Source of the DNA: Parasponia andersonii
Taxonomy: Eukaryota; Streptophyta; Magnoliopsida; Rosales; Cannabaceae
Reading direction: 5' to 3'
NCBI GenBank assembly: GCA_002914805.1
Contig: JXTB01000001.1
Span: 2,011,904 to 2,075,903, forward strand
Length of the DNA: 64,000 nt
Shown here piece after piece: positions 48,401 to 59,440 of the stretch (position 1 is its first letter; every line of letters starts with the position of its first letter). The notes beneath the pieces are model-generated. The model ran no database searches. It had not been told where the DNA came from and worked only from the letters and a program-made list of their open reading frames with translations. Made by a program: the position numbers and the translations under genes.

Positions 48401-49459
48401 GGCAATATCATTTTATGTCTTTATGTTGATAATATGCTCATTGTTGGTAGTGATGATAAGATGATGAAATCTACTAAAAGAATGTTAAATTCAAAATTTG
48501 ACATAAAAAAAAATGAGTTTAGCCGATGTTATTTTAGGAGTTAAAATCTCAAAAACATCTGATAGACTTATTCTAAGTCAATCATACTATATGAATAAGA
48601 TTATTGAGAAATTTAACAAGAATGAATCTGGCATATCCAAAATACTAGTAGATACAAATCTACACTTATCAAAGAACAAAGGAGATGGTGTCTTCCAACT
48701 TGAATATTCTAGAGTGATAAGAAGTTTTATGTACCTAATGAACTGTACAAGACTAGAAATAGCTTATATAGTTAGTAAACTAAGTAGATATAAGAGTAAT
48801 CTAGGAGCTAATCATTGGAAAGGGATTATAAAAGTACGAAGGTACTTAAGACGTATTCATAGCTATGGGCTACACTATTCTAGATATCCAGTTATCCTTG
48901 AAGGTTATAGTGACGCAAATTGGATATTTGACATGAAGGACTCGAATTCTACCAGTGGATATATGTTCACACTAATAGGTACAACTGTATCATAGAAATC
49001 TTTGAAATAAACATCCATAGCCTGGTTCACAATGGAATCCGAATTTATTGCTTTGGACAAGTGTGGTGAAGAGGTAGAATAACTACAACAATTCTTAGAG
49101 GATATTCCAATGTGGCCAAAACCCGTTCTAGCAATTTGCATCTATTATGACAATTAAGTTGTAATTGGAAGGGTACAGAGCAATAAATATAATGGTAAAT
49201 CTAAACATATACGTCATAGACATAATACTGAGAGACAACTACTCTAAATTGGAGTTATCTTTGTTAAATATGTAATGTTAAAAGATAATCTTATGGATCC
49301 GCTAACCAAAGGGTTAAACAAAGAGTTAGTTGATAAAATATCGAGGGGAATGAGACTAAATCTTTGTTAACTATGTAATGTCAAAAGATAATCTTATGGA
49401 ACTGCTAATCAAAGGGTTAAACAAAGAGTTAATTGATAAAACATCGAGGCAAATAAGAC
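45422..49459 (+). pseudogene. copia gag-pol polyprotein, broken
   Basis: ATG at 45422. Gag reads HLSHAEKLEKFDGLNFKRWQ (about 45522), with stops at 45755, 45797 and others. A nucleocapsid knuckle (about 46257-46302) reads CFNCEKRGHKALDY, last Cys changed to Tyr. Protease: WWPDIDATRHVC, where the family has Asp-Thr-Gly. Integrase: SNIWHSRLGHV and CETC (HHCC zinc site, 46827-46933), then DICDL and ITFIDDS. Reverse transcriptase: KPLRAKWIFKMK (47987) through YQINVKTTFLN, SLYRLKQVPKQW and LCLYVDNMLIVGSDD, where catalytic YVDD is YVDN. RNase [21 protein letters not shown] (48904) and SKHIRHRHN, ending with a PLTKGL block that is duplicated. Several frameshifts (about 46561, 47170, 48290, 48530). 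Not functional. Confidence 0.88.
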
Positions 49460-49470
49460 TAAATCTCATG
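49263..49470 (+). repeat. 103-bp tandem duplication at the 3' end of copia pol
   Basis: Units start GTTAAATATGTAATGTTAAA (49263) and GTTAACTATGTAATGTCAAA (49366). Each carries the coding end with CTAACCAAAGGGTTAAACAA or its variant. Several differences separate the units, so the event is not recent. Confidence 0.8.
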
Positions 49471-50118
49471 AAATAGTAAGTTGATAAAATGGAAACCCAA
49501 CCTAGTTAACTAAATATCCCAAGATCTAGGTTCAAAAAGACAACCTAATTATAAAACTTAATTGGATCACTATGGGAATAACACTGCTATTAATTCCTGT
49601 GATGAAACAGTGATGCCCATAGGGTAAAGCATAAGCTATGTTTTTATTGTTTTTTATTTGTCAGAAATCCGAGCGGGAGTAATGTAGGTTACTCTTAATT
49701 AAAACATCACCTACGTAATAAAAATGAAGGGCCGCTTCAAAATGGAATTGTATAGTACTCAATACTTTAAAAACTCTCATAGAACCATGCGTATGTTCAT
49801 CGCCAAAACGAACATAATAGTGAGAACTGAATAATACCAAGATTCATATTTGTGTGAGATATATTATCATTTATATGAATGACTCAGGCTTAACATCTAT
49901 GTCAGTTATGTTATCATTTATATGAACGGCAGAATGGTTCAAGGATATCATGTCTACTGATCAGCTAGTAAAATAAATGTACTTTCACAAGAGAAGGTTT
50001 AAAAGTGAATAACTACCTACCCTATGCAGGTTTTGACTGATGAACTCTATCACCAACTCAAAAGCATCTTATTATATAGCCTTTTGTTTACTGTGTCAAT
50101 TTCATTCATATGGGGGAT
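49471..50118. other. copia 3' non-coding region and polypurine tract
   Basis: No coding. It ends CATATGGGGGAT next to the 3' LTR. Confidence 0.65.
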
Positions 50119-50862
50119 TGTTAGAAAAATAAAACTAATAGACCAGATTTGGAACTGCCAAATTTATTTTGGAGTTAGAAAATTTAATCTAGTATAGATT
50201 AAATTTGTTTAGAGAAACTACCAGACCAGATTTGGAACTACAAAATTTATTTTAGAGTTACAAAATTTAATCTAGCATAGATTAAATTTGTTTAGGGAAA
50301 CATGTCGGTTTTACACTTAAACATTTTTGTGTAAAATATTTTTGGTGAGTTACAAAATTTACTCTAGTTTAGATTAAAATTGTTTAGAAAAGTGATTGGT
50401 TTCTAAATGTTCAAATGTTTTGTGTAAAATATTTTATTTGGAATTAAATCTTAGTTAATTCCAAATTTGTAACTGCTCCCATAGGAAGCATATAAATTGA
50501 CTCATCCTTCTTTCTGGAAGGCGCACTCAGAAGAAGTCTTTCTCTTGTTCTACTTCTCTTCTCTAGAGTATAGACCTCAGTGTGATAGAGTTTGGGTATT
50601 TTTTTATTCGCTGGAATTGCGCTTGTGGTACGATTATCACCGCTTATCAATCATTGTATTCTGAGAGATAGACACTTAACAGTCTTAAGCACCAATTGAA
50701 ATGAGGTTAATTTATTTTAAAGAGATTGTGTGCAATACAAGCTTTAGTTTCTCCCTATAATTTAAGTTGTTTTTGTATTATTGTTGTTATTTTGTTATTC
50801 CATTGAAATTCTAGTATTTTGTTTGTTAGTTTGTAAGTTATATATTTATAGTTTGGCTAACA
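50119..50862 (+). repeat. copia 3' LTR
   Basis: From TGTTAGAAAAATAAAACTAA to GTTTGGCTAACA. It has the same 83-bp tandem repeat as the 5' LTR (units from 50131 and 50214). The target duplication TTAAT follows at 50863. Confidence 0.9.
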
Positions 50863-50867
50863 TTAAT

Positions 50868-52143
50868 ACACTTTGCTCCAAATTAATCTATAGAAATATG
50901 CCACGTTGCAATCCCTAAGGACCCTCCACTGCCCATACACAGTTTTACTTCATCAATTCTTTCGGCTAGGGGAGATTTAATCTTAAGTGCTTTTAATGAA
51001 AAGTTAACTATTAAGAGATTTTAGTGCTCTCTCTTCCACACCCTCTAGTATTTGACGTGGTGCAATAGAGACTCCATTATGATTTATATGCCTCATTATT
51101 AAAATATGATATTAGTACGTAGAGTCCACTTATCACGTAGTAAAAAAAGAGAGTACAAAAAAATAAATTTAGCACTCCTCTTTTACCAATTCTATCAACT
51201 AGCACACTAACCTTTATATTAAGGCCCTGATCTTTATATTTATGAACAGGGACAAACGTGTATTACTGTGAGTGGTCATATATATATATGCACACATTCA
51301 CTTCTTTCAACATTAAATTTCGTATTTATCTATTTGTATTTCTTAACTAATATCATACCCACTTATGGTGATGACTTAGTAACAGAGGAGCCTACTCATA
51401 GGTCTTGTATGTATGAGATCGGGAGTTTGAGTCCCCGTAAGTGCGGGTTGAACTTGGTGTAAGAAGTGTTTTCTAGTTCCTATGGCATGATTGACTCACC
51501 ATATGTGAGGTTCATGTATAGCATGAGGCACTCTTGTAATTCATTTCTGACCACACCACATGAATAACAGTGCCCTATCACCTCACCTGGTGGTCCCAAT
51601 TGGACCTGCAACACGGGGTATTTTAGGAAAGGAATGTGAAGCAGATTCCTAATTTTTCCTCTAAAAAGAAAATATCATGCCCCCATTTAATATTTAACTA
51701 GGTTACTTCTTTTTTCTTTCCTCAAAAGCTAGCCTCAATTTGTTTCTTTTATCTCTCTTTCGTTTCATTATTTATTTTATTTTTTTCAATCGGATATTTT
51801 TCTTTTATAATTTTTTGTTTACTAAATCCTTTTTTTAAAAAATTACTCGCTCCCCAGAAAGTACTACGTTAATAAACAACAATTAGCATATTGAAATATA
51901 TGCAAATTAACGTTTATTATTCAATTTTTTATAGAATTAATCAAATCTTTTAAAGAAAATATGTCGCGATGATCACAACTTGTGAAATTCGCTTCATTCT
52001 CGGAATACTAGAATAGATGTTTACAACGTATTTTATTTTTTCGTTTCTTGAAATGCCAAAAGACATCCATTCCATTAGGGCCAAATACCAAGTTTCACTC
52101 TTTGTTTACAATAAAAGAAGTTTACCACGTGTACAATTTAGTG
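50868..52143. other. intergenic DNA between copia and chromovirus
   Basis: AT-rich. It includes a possible SINE (51368-51690) and short frames (51268-51462) without recognisable product. Nothing else seen. Confidence 0.55.
51368..51690 (+). mobile_element. possible SINE-like segment
   Basis: An A-box-like TGATGACTTAGTAACAG (51368-51384) is followed about 50 bp on by a B-box-like GAGTTTGAGTCCCCG (51423-51437), then about 250 bp of non-coding, less AT-rich sequence. No clear target duplication or A-tail was found, so both ends are guesses. Confidence 0.25.
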
Positions 52144-52148
52144 AGACC

Positions 52149-54648
52149 TGTAAAATCCTAAATTTTACAAAGGTAATTAAGTAATTTTGATTCAAAGGTA
52201 TTTTAGTAATTTTATATTTTTGAATTATTTTAAATTAAATTATTGGTATTAAACCTAGACAAAATAAAGTCTAGGTATATTTGGAGCAAAAATGAAAACG
52301 AAATTACAAACCGGAGACAAAAGTGTAATTAAGGAGGGACTAAAGTGAAAGAATTTTTTTAAAAGTTGTGGCCAAAGTGGAATTTCAGAAAGTATTTCGG
52401 TCAAACCAGATTACGCCACGTGTCCCACTACTACAGTTTTCAAAAATTACATATAAATCCCCCAACTCTTTCTTCTTCTTCACCAAGGTCCTTCGAACAC
52501 CCTTTCTATCATTGTTCATTCGCTGAGACATCAGCTGCCGCCGTGTCCGACGTGCCCGCCCGCCGTGACCGGAAGACGCCATCGAAGCCACGCCCGGTGC
52601 CGCCGTCTCATTCCGTCATCTCTCGTCGGAGAAAAAGGACTCCGAAGGTCATGCCACCGGAATTTGAAAATCGTCCGTCGTTTCCTCCTCCGACGTTCGG
52701 TCACCACACCACCACCATCGTTCAACTCGTCTCAACTCCAGCTTTCATTTCCGACCACTCTCGGCATCTAACTCGGCTTCGGTGAGAAGTTGACTACTGT
52801 AGTAATTTTATAATATTAAATTTTGTGGCATTTTCATAATTATTTCAGAATTGAGTTATTTATTCAGAAAAAATTTTACCACGTGAAAGAGGAGTTTGAA
52901 ACATGAAATCTCATGATTTTGAAGTGTTGAAGCAATAACCAGAAGATCGTTAATTATCGGAATGAAAATGTGGTATTTTTTATACTTTTTGGATTTTTAA
53001 GCCCATTTAATGTTCAGGACCTCGAAACTGAGTTCTAACTTGAAACTTGGACTTAGTGAGGTCGGGACATGAATTTTGATATAAAATACCACTATTTTTT
53101 GAACTGGTACGAAAATCGAGAAAATAGCTCGTGAATTGCACCATTTTACATGCCACAGACCGGTTCTGCACCGTGACCCGTTTTCGACGAAGTATATATC
53201 TAACTCAATGTTTTTAGGTGTTCTTAATTCAGTGGTAGCCTCTGTTTCTCGACCCGAGACTCTGTTTGAAAAGTCAACTTTTCAAGTGAATGTGACGAGA
53301 TTCGAGAACGACTGTCTGAATAGTCGGGTGATCAATTGAGGATATTTCTAGTGTCGTTAGCTCAGTATAACTACTTTTTCGAGGTCGGGAATTCAATTTC
53401 CTTGTTTTCTATTATTTTCATTAAAATTGGAAGAATTTAGTCTGAAAAATGAAATTTCGTGATTTAATTAAATTGAATTATTTGAATAGTTATTTTAATG
53501 AACTATGAATTTGTGAAACATTATGGACTGCTCTAGATATTTTTTACATATGATTTCATTCAAGTTTTTATATATGGGATTTGGTAAAACCATAGAAACT
53601 GTACTTTTGGATTTTTAAGTACAAAGTGGATTTTTAATTAAAAATCAGAGCATGTCTAGAATGTTAAACCACTACATGGTTGTTTGAAACTCCATATATT
53701 GCACATTTCATATGATCATGCATGAGAGTTGTCTTAGGTATCACGGTGTTGTAGTAGGCGGAATAGAACACCCACCTTCAGTTAAAACCCGTAAACCCGC
53801 ACAGGGTTTATTTTCTGACTATCACCATTCGGTGGGCGTAGGCATTCGGTGCCCCTCCGGTTTGGTAGGATTAGATACATAGGTGTCCCTCTAGTTTCAA
53901 GAGATAGATATCAGGCAGGGAGCACTTAATACATGTAGTATAACTTGCTGTAGTCGTGATGAGAGGATGAGAGCTCATGTGATGTATTGATTTATGTGAT
54001 GTGTATTATGCTTATTTTAATTAAGACTTTTATATGTTTTGACCTAGATATCTGGTTTTGGTTTTTAGCATGGTTTTCTGTAAATTGTTTAAATCCTTAA
54101 TATTTATAGAAATACTTTTCGGTACTACTAACCATGCAGATGTTTTGAGAATTATAAAAAGATTTTTCCAAAAAGGGAAATTGGATAACCTACTAGGTAT
54201 TTTATGCTCACCCTCCTTACTTTCTCCACAGGTAGTGTCCAGTGTAACATTGACGATCGACAAGTGGAATAAGAAGCTAACTTTTGTTTGTAATTTGAGA
54301 CTTGGTAATGCTAGGAGTGTGAATTTAAGACTTGCGTTTATGTCTTGCTAAATAAATAGATATTTCTAGCATTCAAATTAAATGTGTTACTTTGAATATG
54401 TCCGTAACTATATATGCCATACTAACTTGATGTTGAGGTGCGAATGATGATGCTCAGTGAACTATTTGAAATTTGGTTTTTCTTATAATTTTTCAGTCTG
54501 TGTTTATTGGTGACTATAAACTGTGGGATAAGTCCACTGGTTGAAATTGACAATACTTTTGTTTTTTTTTATAAAAAAAAAAACTAAGGAATTTCCAATT
54601 CTAATGAAATTCCCCTTCTGCCACTATCCCGGAGTTTGGGTTGTGACA
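52149..54648 (+). repeat. chromovirus 5' LTR
   Basis: 2500 bp. AT-rich except for a GC-rich island at about 52520-52790 that makes chance open frames in four registers (52366-52785 and overlaps). Those frames are not preserved in the 3' LTR, so they are not genes. The downstream half is homologous to family B LTRs (for example CATAGGTGTCCCTCTAG at 53879 and GTGATGAGAGGAT at about 53957). Confidence 0.92.
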
Positions 54649-54655
54649 GAAATTG

Positions 54656-54671
54656 TGGTATCAGAGCTAGG
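54656..54671 (+). other. primer binding site, tRNA-Met type
   Basis: TGGTATCAGAGCTAGG, a standard initiator tRNA-Met primer site, 7 bp after the LTR end. Confidence 0.9.
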
Positions 54672-54780
54672 TTTTAAATATCTCAGACATAGCACCATTA
54701 AACTAGATTGAAATTATTTTTATTATGATATGCATCATTACCTCACTAATAGTTTGGTATATCAGTTCAGACTTTCAAAG

Positions 54781-55698
54781 ATGCCTCCTAGAAGAGCTCC
54801 GAGGTGTCAATCTGGTGTTGAGCTCTTCTAATTCCATAAGACTAACCAATTTTTCAAAGCAATGCATCATGCTTTCCTTGAGATGCAAGGTCCTAACCAT
54901 CAGCCTCAACCCCAACCAAAGCAAGAGCATCAACCCGATCAGGCTGATCATCTTCAGAAGTTTATGTGCCTTCAGCCTAGATAGTATGATGGAACCCCAG
55001 ACCCACTAGTTGCCAACACATAATTGCGTGAGATGACACGATACTTTCAGACCCTTGGTACTCCTAAAGAGTTCTGGGCTATGTTTGTTATCTCTTGCTT
55101 GACAGGAAATACTATCCATTGGTGGGAGACAATTAAGGTTATGCAAAATGTAGAGGGCATAACATGAGAAGAATTTGAGAGACTCTTCAAAGCACATTAT
55201 GCAAATGGTGATCAACAAGCTGAAGTGGTTGTTGAGAGACTTACTCAGGGGAATAGAATAGTAAACCAATACGTAATGGAGTTCACAGAATTGGCAAGCC
55301 TTGCCCTTAGCCCAGCGGTGAGTGACACTTACCAAATTACGAAGTTCAAGAATGGTCTGAATCGAAACATCTACAACTATATTGCTATTCACTCATTTGC
55401 CACTCTTTCTGAAGTAGTGTTAGCTGCCCAACGAGCTGAAGCCATAGAAAATGAGCAGAGTGCAAGAAGGAATAAAAGCAACGAGAGAAAAATGAACAAG
55501 AGGAACCAAGGACAATGATCTGCCCAAGGTTCACCTCACAGCGGAAGCAATACTAGCAGTGGTTCAGCAAGTAATAAGAGGTTCAGTCCCTATACGTGTT
55601 ACCACTGTAGTCAGCAGGGCCATAAGAGGAATGAGTGCCCAAAACATCTACGGCCTCTTTCTCTGGGAGGACCACTTGGAAGTTATTCTAGTTCAGTA
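54781..55698 (+). pseudogene. chromovirus gag, broken
   Basis: ATG at 54781 (MPPRRAPRC). In-frame stops at about 54828, 54979, 55021 and 55167. The capsid-like core is clear: FQTLGTPKEFWAMFVISCLT, then WWETIKVMQN, FKAHYA, then VVVERLTQGNRIVNQYVMEF (55225 onward). A zinc knuckle CYHCSQQGHKRNEC lies at about 55600-55641 in a shifted frame. Gag would coat the element's RNA in cytoplasmic particles. Not functional. Confidence 0.85.
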
Positions 55699-58600
55699 CC
55701 TCCTCAGAACACTCAAGCTAGGTCTCAACAATCTCAGGGTATTTCCTAAGCTTTTTCATCTCCACTACCTTATCAACACCAGTACTATTCCTAGGGTTAT
55801 ACTCAGAATTTCCAGACTCCTCAGGCTTCAGAAAGTCAAGGAGGGCGTGAATATGGTAGCAGTGGTCGGATCTAGCAGCAGTCTTCCTGGACAAGGAAGA
55901 GGCAATAAAGGAAAAGAAAAAGTCACTTACCAAGCTTATGCAATTTCTGGAAGTGATAGTACCAATGAACACACTGGTCGAGATTTTGTTGACGGTATGG
56001 TTCTTATTCCATATTCTTGGGCACGTATTTTGTTTGACACTGGTGCATCTCATTCATTCATATCTTTGTTGTTTGTTCAACTTTTAGGGTTAGAATTTTC
56101 TGAGTTGGATTATGCCTTGACTTTGGAAACACCTTTAAGTGGAGTAACTAATATGTTTAGTGTGTGTAAATCTTGTTGTATGGTAATTGATGGTAAAGAA
56201 TTACTTGCTGATTTAATTATATTACCAATGAAACAATATGATGTAATACTCGGTATGGATTGGTTATCCAAGTATCGAGCTATTGTTGATTGTTATGATA
56301 AACAAGTGACTCTTTTTCTGGATAATGGACGACCAATAATATATCAAGCCCGAATGAATTCATTGGAACCAAGTCCTGTTCTTAAAGCTTGTTTGGGTGG
56401 TAGGAAGAAACTTGAGTGTTATGGGAACTTGTTTACCATTAATGGCGAAGTGAGAACTAATGATCAGGACCTATGGATTCCGGTGATGAGTGAATATCAA
56501 GAGCACTTTCCAAAGGATTTACTAAGACTACCACCAGATAGGGAGATCGAATTCTGTATTGACCTTGTTCCTAGAGCTCAACTAGTTTCTATTCTAGCCT
56601 ACCGTATGGCTCCTGCAGAGATGAACGAATTGAGGGAACAATTGGATGAGTTGATATCCAAGGGTTTCATTCGGAATGGTACTTCTCCTTGAGGTGCTCC
56701 TGTTTTGTTTGCCAAGAAAGCTAATAGTACTTTAAAGCTATGTGTGGACTATAGAAAGTTAAATCAACTGACGATAAAGAACAAGTATCATTTGCCAAAG
56801 ATTGACGAGCTGTTTGATCAACTTGGTAGATCAAGATTTTTCTCTAATATTGACTTGAGGTCAGGTTATCAACAGTTGAAGATAAGAGAGGGAGATATAT
56901 AGAAAACAACATTCAAAACTCGTTATGGTCACTTTGAGTTTCTGGTAATACCTTTTCATTTGACAAATGTGCCTGTAGCTTTTATGGACCTCATGAATCG
57001 GATTTTCAAGCCATACTTGGAGCGTTTTGTGGTTGTTTTTATTGATGATATCCTGGTGTATTCTAAGACTCAGGAAGATCATGTCGAACATCTGAGAATA
57101 GTGCTTGAAATTTTGAGAAGTCAACAATTATATGCCAAAAGATCAAAATATGACTTCTGGATATCAGAAGTTAAATTCTTTGGGCATGTAATTTCTCAAG
57201 AAGGTATCTTAGTTGATTCTACTAAAGTAAAAGTTGTTTTAAAGTGGGAAAGACTAAAGAATGTGATGGAGATACGAAGTTTCCTCGATTTAGCAGGCTA
57301 TTATTGTTGTTTTGTTCAAAATTTCTCAAGAGTTGCATTACCATTGTCAAGGTTGACCAGGAACGATGTCAAGTTCATTTGGGATAGTGATTATGAAGAA
57401 ACTTTCAGGAAATTGAAGCACAGTTTGACAACTACACCTATTCTTACATTTCCTGAGAGTAATAAACCTTATGTAGTGTATACCGATACTTCTAAGACGG
57501 GATTGGGATGTGTTCTGATGCAAAATGGTCGAGTTGTAGTGTATGTTTCTCATCAGTTGAAGCCACATGAGAGAAACTATCCTACCTATGACCTGGAGCT
57601 TGCATCAATAATTTTCGCACTCAAAATTTGGAAGTGTTATCTGTATGGTGTGAAATTTAAAATATTCTCTGACCATAAGAGTTTGAAATATCTCTTCATC
57701 CAATGGGATCTGAATTTGAGGCAATGAAGATGGGTTGAGTATATGGAAGATTATGACTTCGAACTACAATACCATCCCGGCAAGGCCAATATTGTAGCTG
57801 ATGCCTTGAGTAGAAAACCGCTTAGCTCCTCAGCAGCACTTATATTTTAAGATTGGAAGAACTCATTGGCAATTGGTGATTTAAACTTGTAGTACTTCGA
57901 GTCTGGAAATGCTGCTTATCTCAGTAATGTTGTTGCCATACCTGCGCTTCTCCAAACTGTGCAGCAAAGTCAATGGCAAGATTAAGAGTTGAGAACGATC
58001 TAGAATCAACTCAAAGATGGTGAACAATTAGAAGGTTGGAGTACAAATAGAGAAGGATTTGTGCTTTTCAAAGGCAAGCTAGCAGTAGCTAATGATCCTC
58101 ATCTTAGAAAGACTATTCTCACTAAAGCTCATAAGTCCAAGTTTGTAGTACATCCTGGTAGCACAAAGATGTATCATGACCTGAAGAGACAGTATTGATG
58201 GAAAGGTATGAAACGTGACGTAGCTACTTTTGTGGCTAAGTGCCTGACATGTCAGCAAGTTAAAGCTGAACAACAGAGACCAGCTAGACTACTACAGCCT
58301 TTACCCATACCAGAGTAGAAGTAGGATAAAATCACCATAGACTTTGTAAAGGGTTTGTCTACGACTAGAAGAAAGAATGGCGAAGTTTGGATGATTGTTG
58401 ATCGTACGACGAAAACTACTCATTTCATACTGATCAGATCTGATTTTTCATTCAACAAGCTTAGTCATCTCTACGTTGACAATATTGTGCGATTGCATGG
58501 AGTGCCATCAAGCATAGTTTCGGACAAAGATCCAAGATTTACTTCTAAGTTCTTAAAAGCTTTCTAGAGAACTTTGAGAACAGAATTAAATCTCAGTACT

Positions 58601-59393
58601 ACTCACCATCCTCATACAGATGGCCAATCTGAGAAGACTGTTCAGATTTTAGAAGACATGCTTCGCTCTTGTGTACCGGATTTTGGTGGAAGCTGGGATG
58701 ATCACCTGTCATTGGTGGAGTTCTTTTACAATAACAGCTACCAAACCAGTCTTGGCATGGCTCCATATGAGGTATTATATGGGAGACCATGTAGATCACC
58801 CTTGTGTTAGGCTGATGTAGAGGAGCGGGTCATTCTTAAGCCAGAACTAATACAAGAGACTATTGAGAAAATTAATAAGATTCGACAAAGACTTCATGTA
58901 AAGTCGACAGAAAGGCTATTCGGACCCAAAGAGATGTGAAGTAGAATTCGAAGTTGGTGATCAAGTATTCTTGAAAGTGACACCAAGACGTGGGATTACT
59001 AAATTTGGGCTTAAAGGAAAATTGAGTCCAAGATATATTGGACCATATGAGATTACTTCTAGAATTAGGCCCGTAGCATATCACTTGGAATTGCCATCAC
59101 AATTGGGCCGAGTGCACAACATTTTTCATGTCTCGATGGTCAGAAAACATGTGTCTGATCCATCGCATGTTATTCAATATATGGAAGTGCCATTACAAAA
59201 GGATATAATATATAAGGAACAATCAGTTCGAATACTGGGGAGAGAGCTCAAAGTACTTCGAAATAGGCAAATACCACTTGTCAAGATTCTTTGGCAACAC
59301 CATAAGGAAGACGAAGTCACTTGGGAGCTAGAAGTAGAAATGTCTAAAAAATATCCTCATCTGCTTAATTTCCAACTTGAAGTTGTACTTTGA
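55699..59393 (+). pseudogene. chromovirus pol: protease, RT, RNase H, integrase, chromodomain (broken)
   Basis: Protease ILFDTGASHSFI (56028) and VILGMDWLSKY are intact. [37 protein letters not shown], a stop near 56901, then [13 protein letters not shown] (57028) with both catalytic Asp present. RNase [16 protein letters not shown] and [11 protein letters not shown]. Integrase: zinc site ending CLTCQQVK (about 58245), core with TIDFVKGL, VSDKDPRF and DGQSEKTVQILEDML (Asp, Asp, Glu), stops at 58198, 58316, 58565 and 58808, then GKLSPRYIGPYEI. The last 140-codon stretch (58971-59393) ends in a CHD-type chromodomain (ILGRELKVLRNRQIPLVKIL, then WQHHKEDEVTWELEVEM), which in this lineage directs integration to chromatin marks. 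The product would be a polyprotein; broken frames rule that out. Confidence 0.88.
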
Positions 59394-59423
59394 CCCTTGA
59401 ATCTGAATTTCGGGATGAAATTC

Positions 59424-59440
59424 TTTTAAGGAGGAGAGGA
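59424..59440 (+). other. chromovirus polypurine tract
   Basis: TTTTAAGGAGGAGAGGA directly before the 3' LTR start TGTAAAATACC at 59441. Confidence 0.9.

Larger units (their letters stand above)
43548..50862 (+). mobile_element. full-length Ty1/copia retrotransposon, inactive
   Basis: Two LTRs of about 0.7 kb in direct orientation flank a degenerate gag-pol, with integrase upstream of reverse transcriptase, which is the copia order. The 5-bp target duplication is TTAAT (43543-43547 and 50863-50867), perfect. The first base of the 5' LTR is C where T is expected. A polypurine tract (ATATGGGGGAT, to 50118) precedes the 3' LTR. No standard primer site follows the 5' LTR. Confidence 0.92.

Noticed and set aside
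52366..52785. 139-codon Pro/Arg-rich open frame
   Set aside because: Lies inside the chromovirus 5' LTR. The corresponding part of the 3' LTR is broken, and frames are open in several registers because the block is GC-rich.
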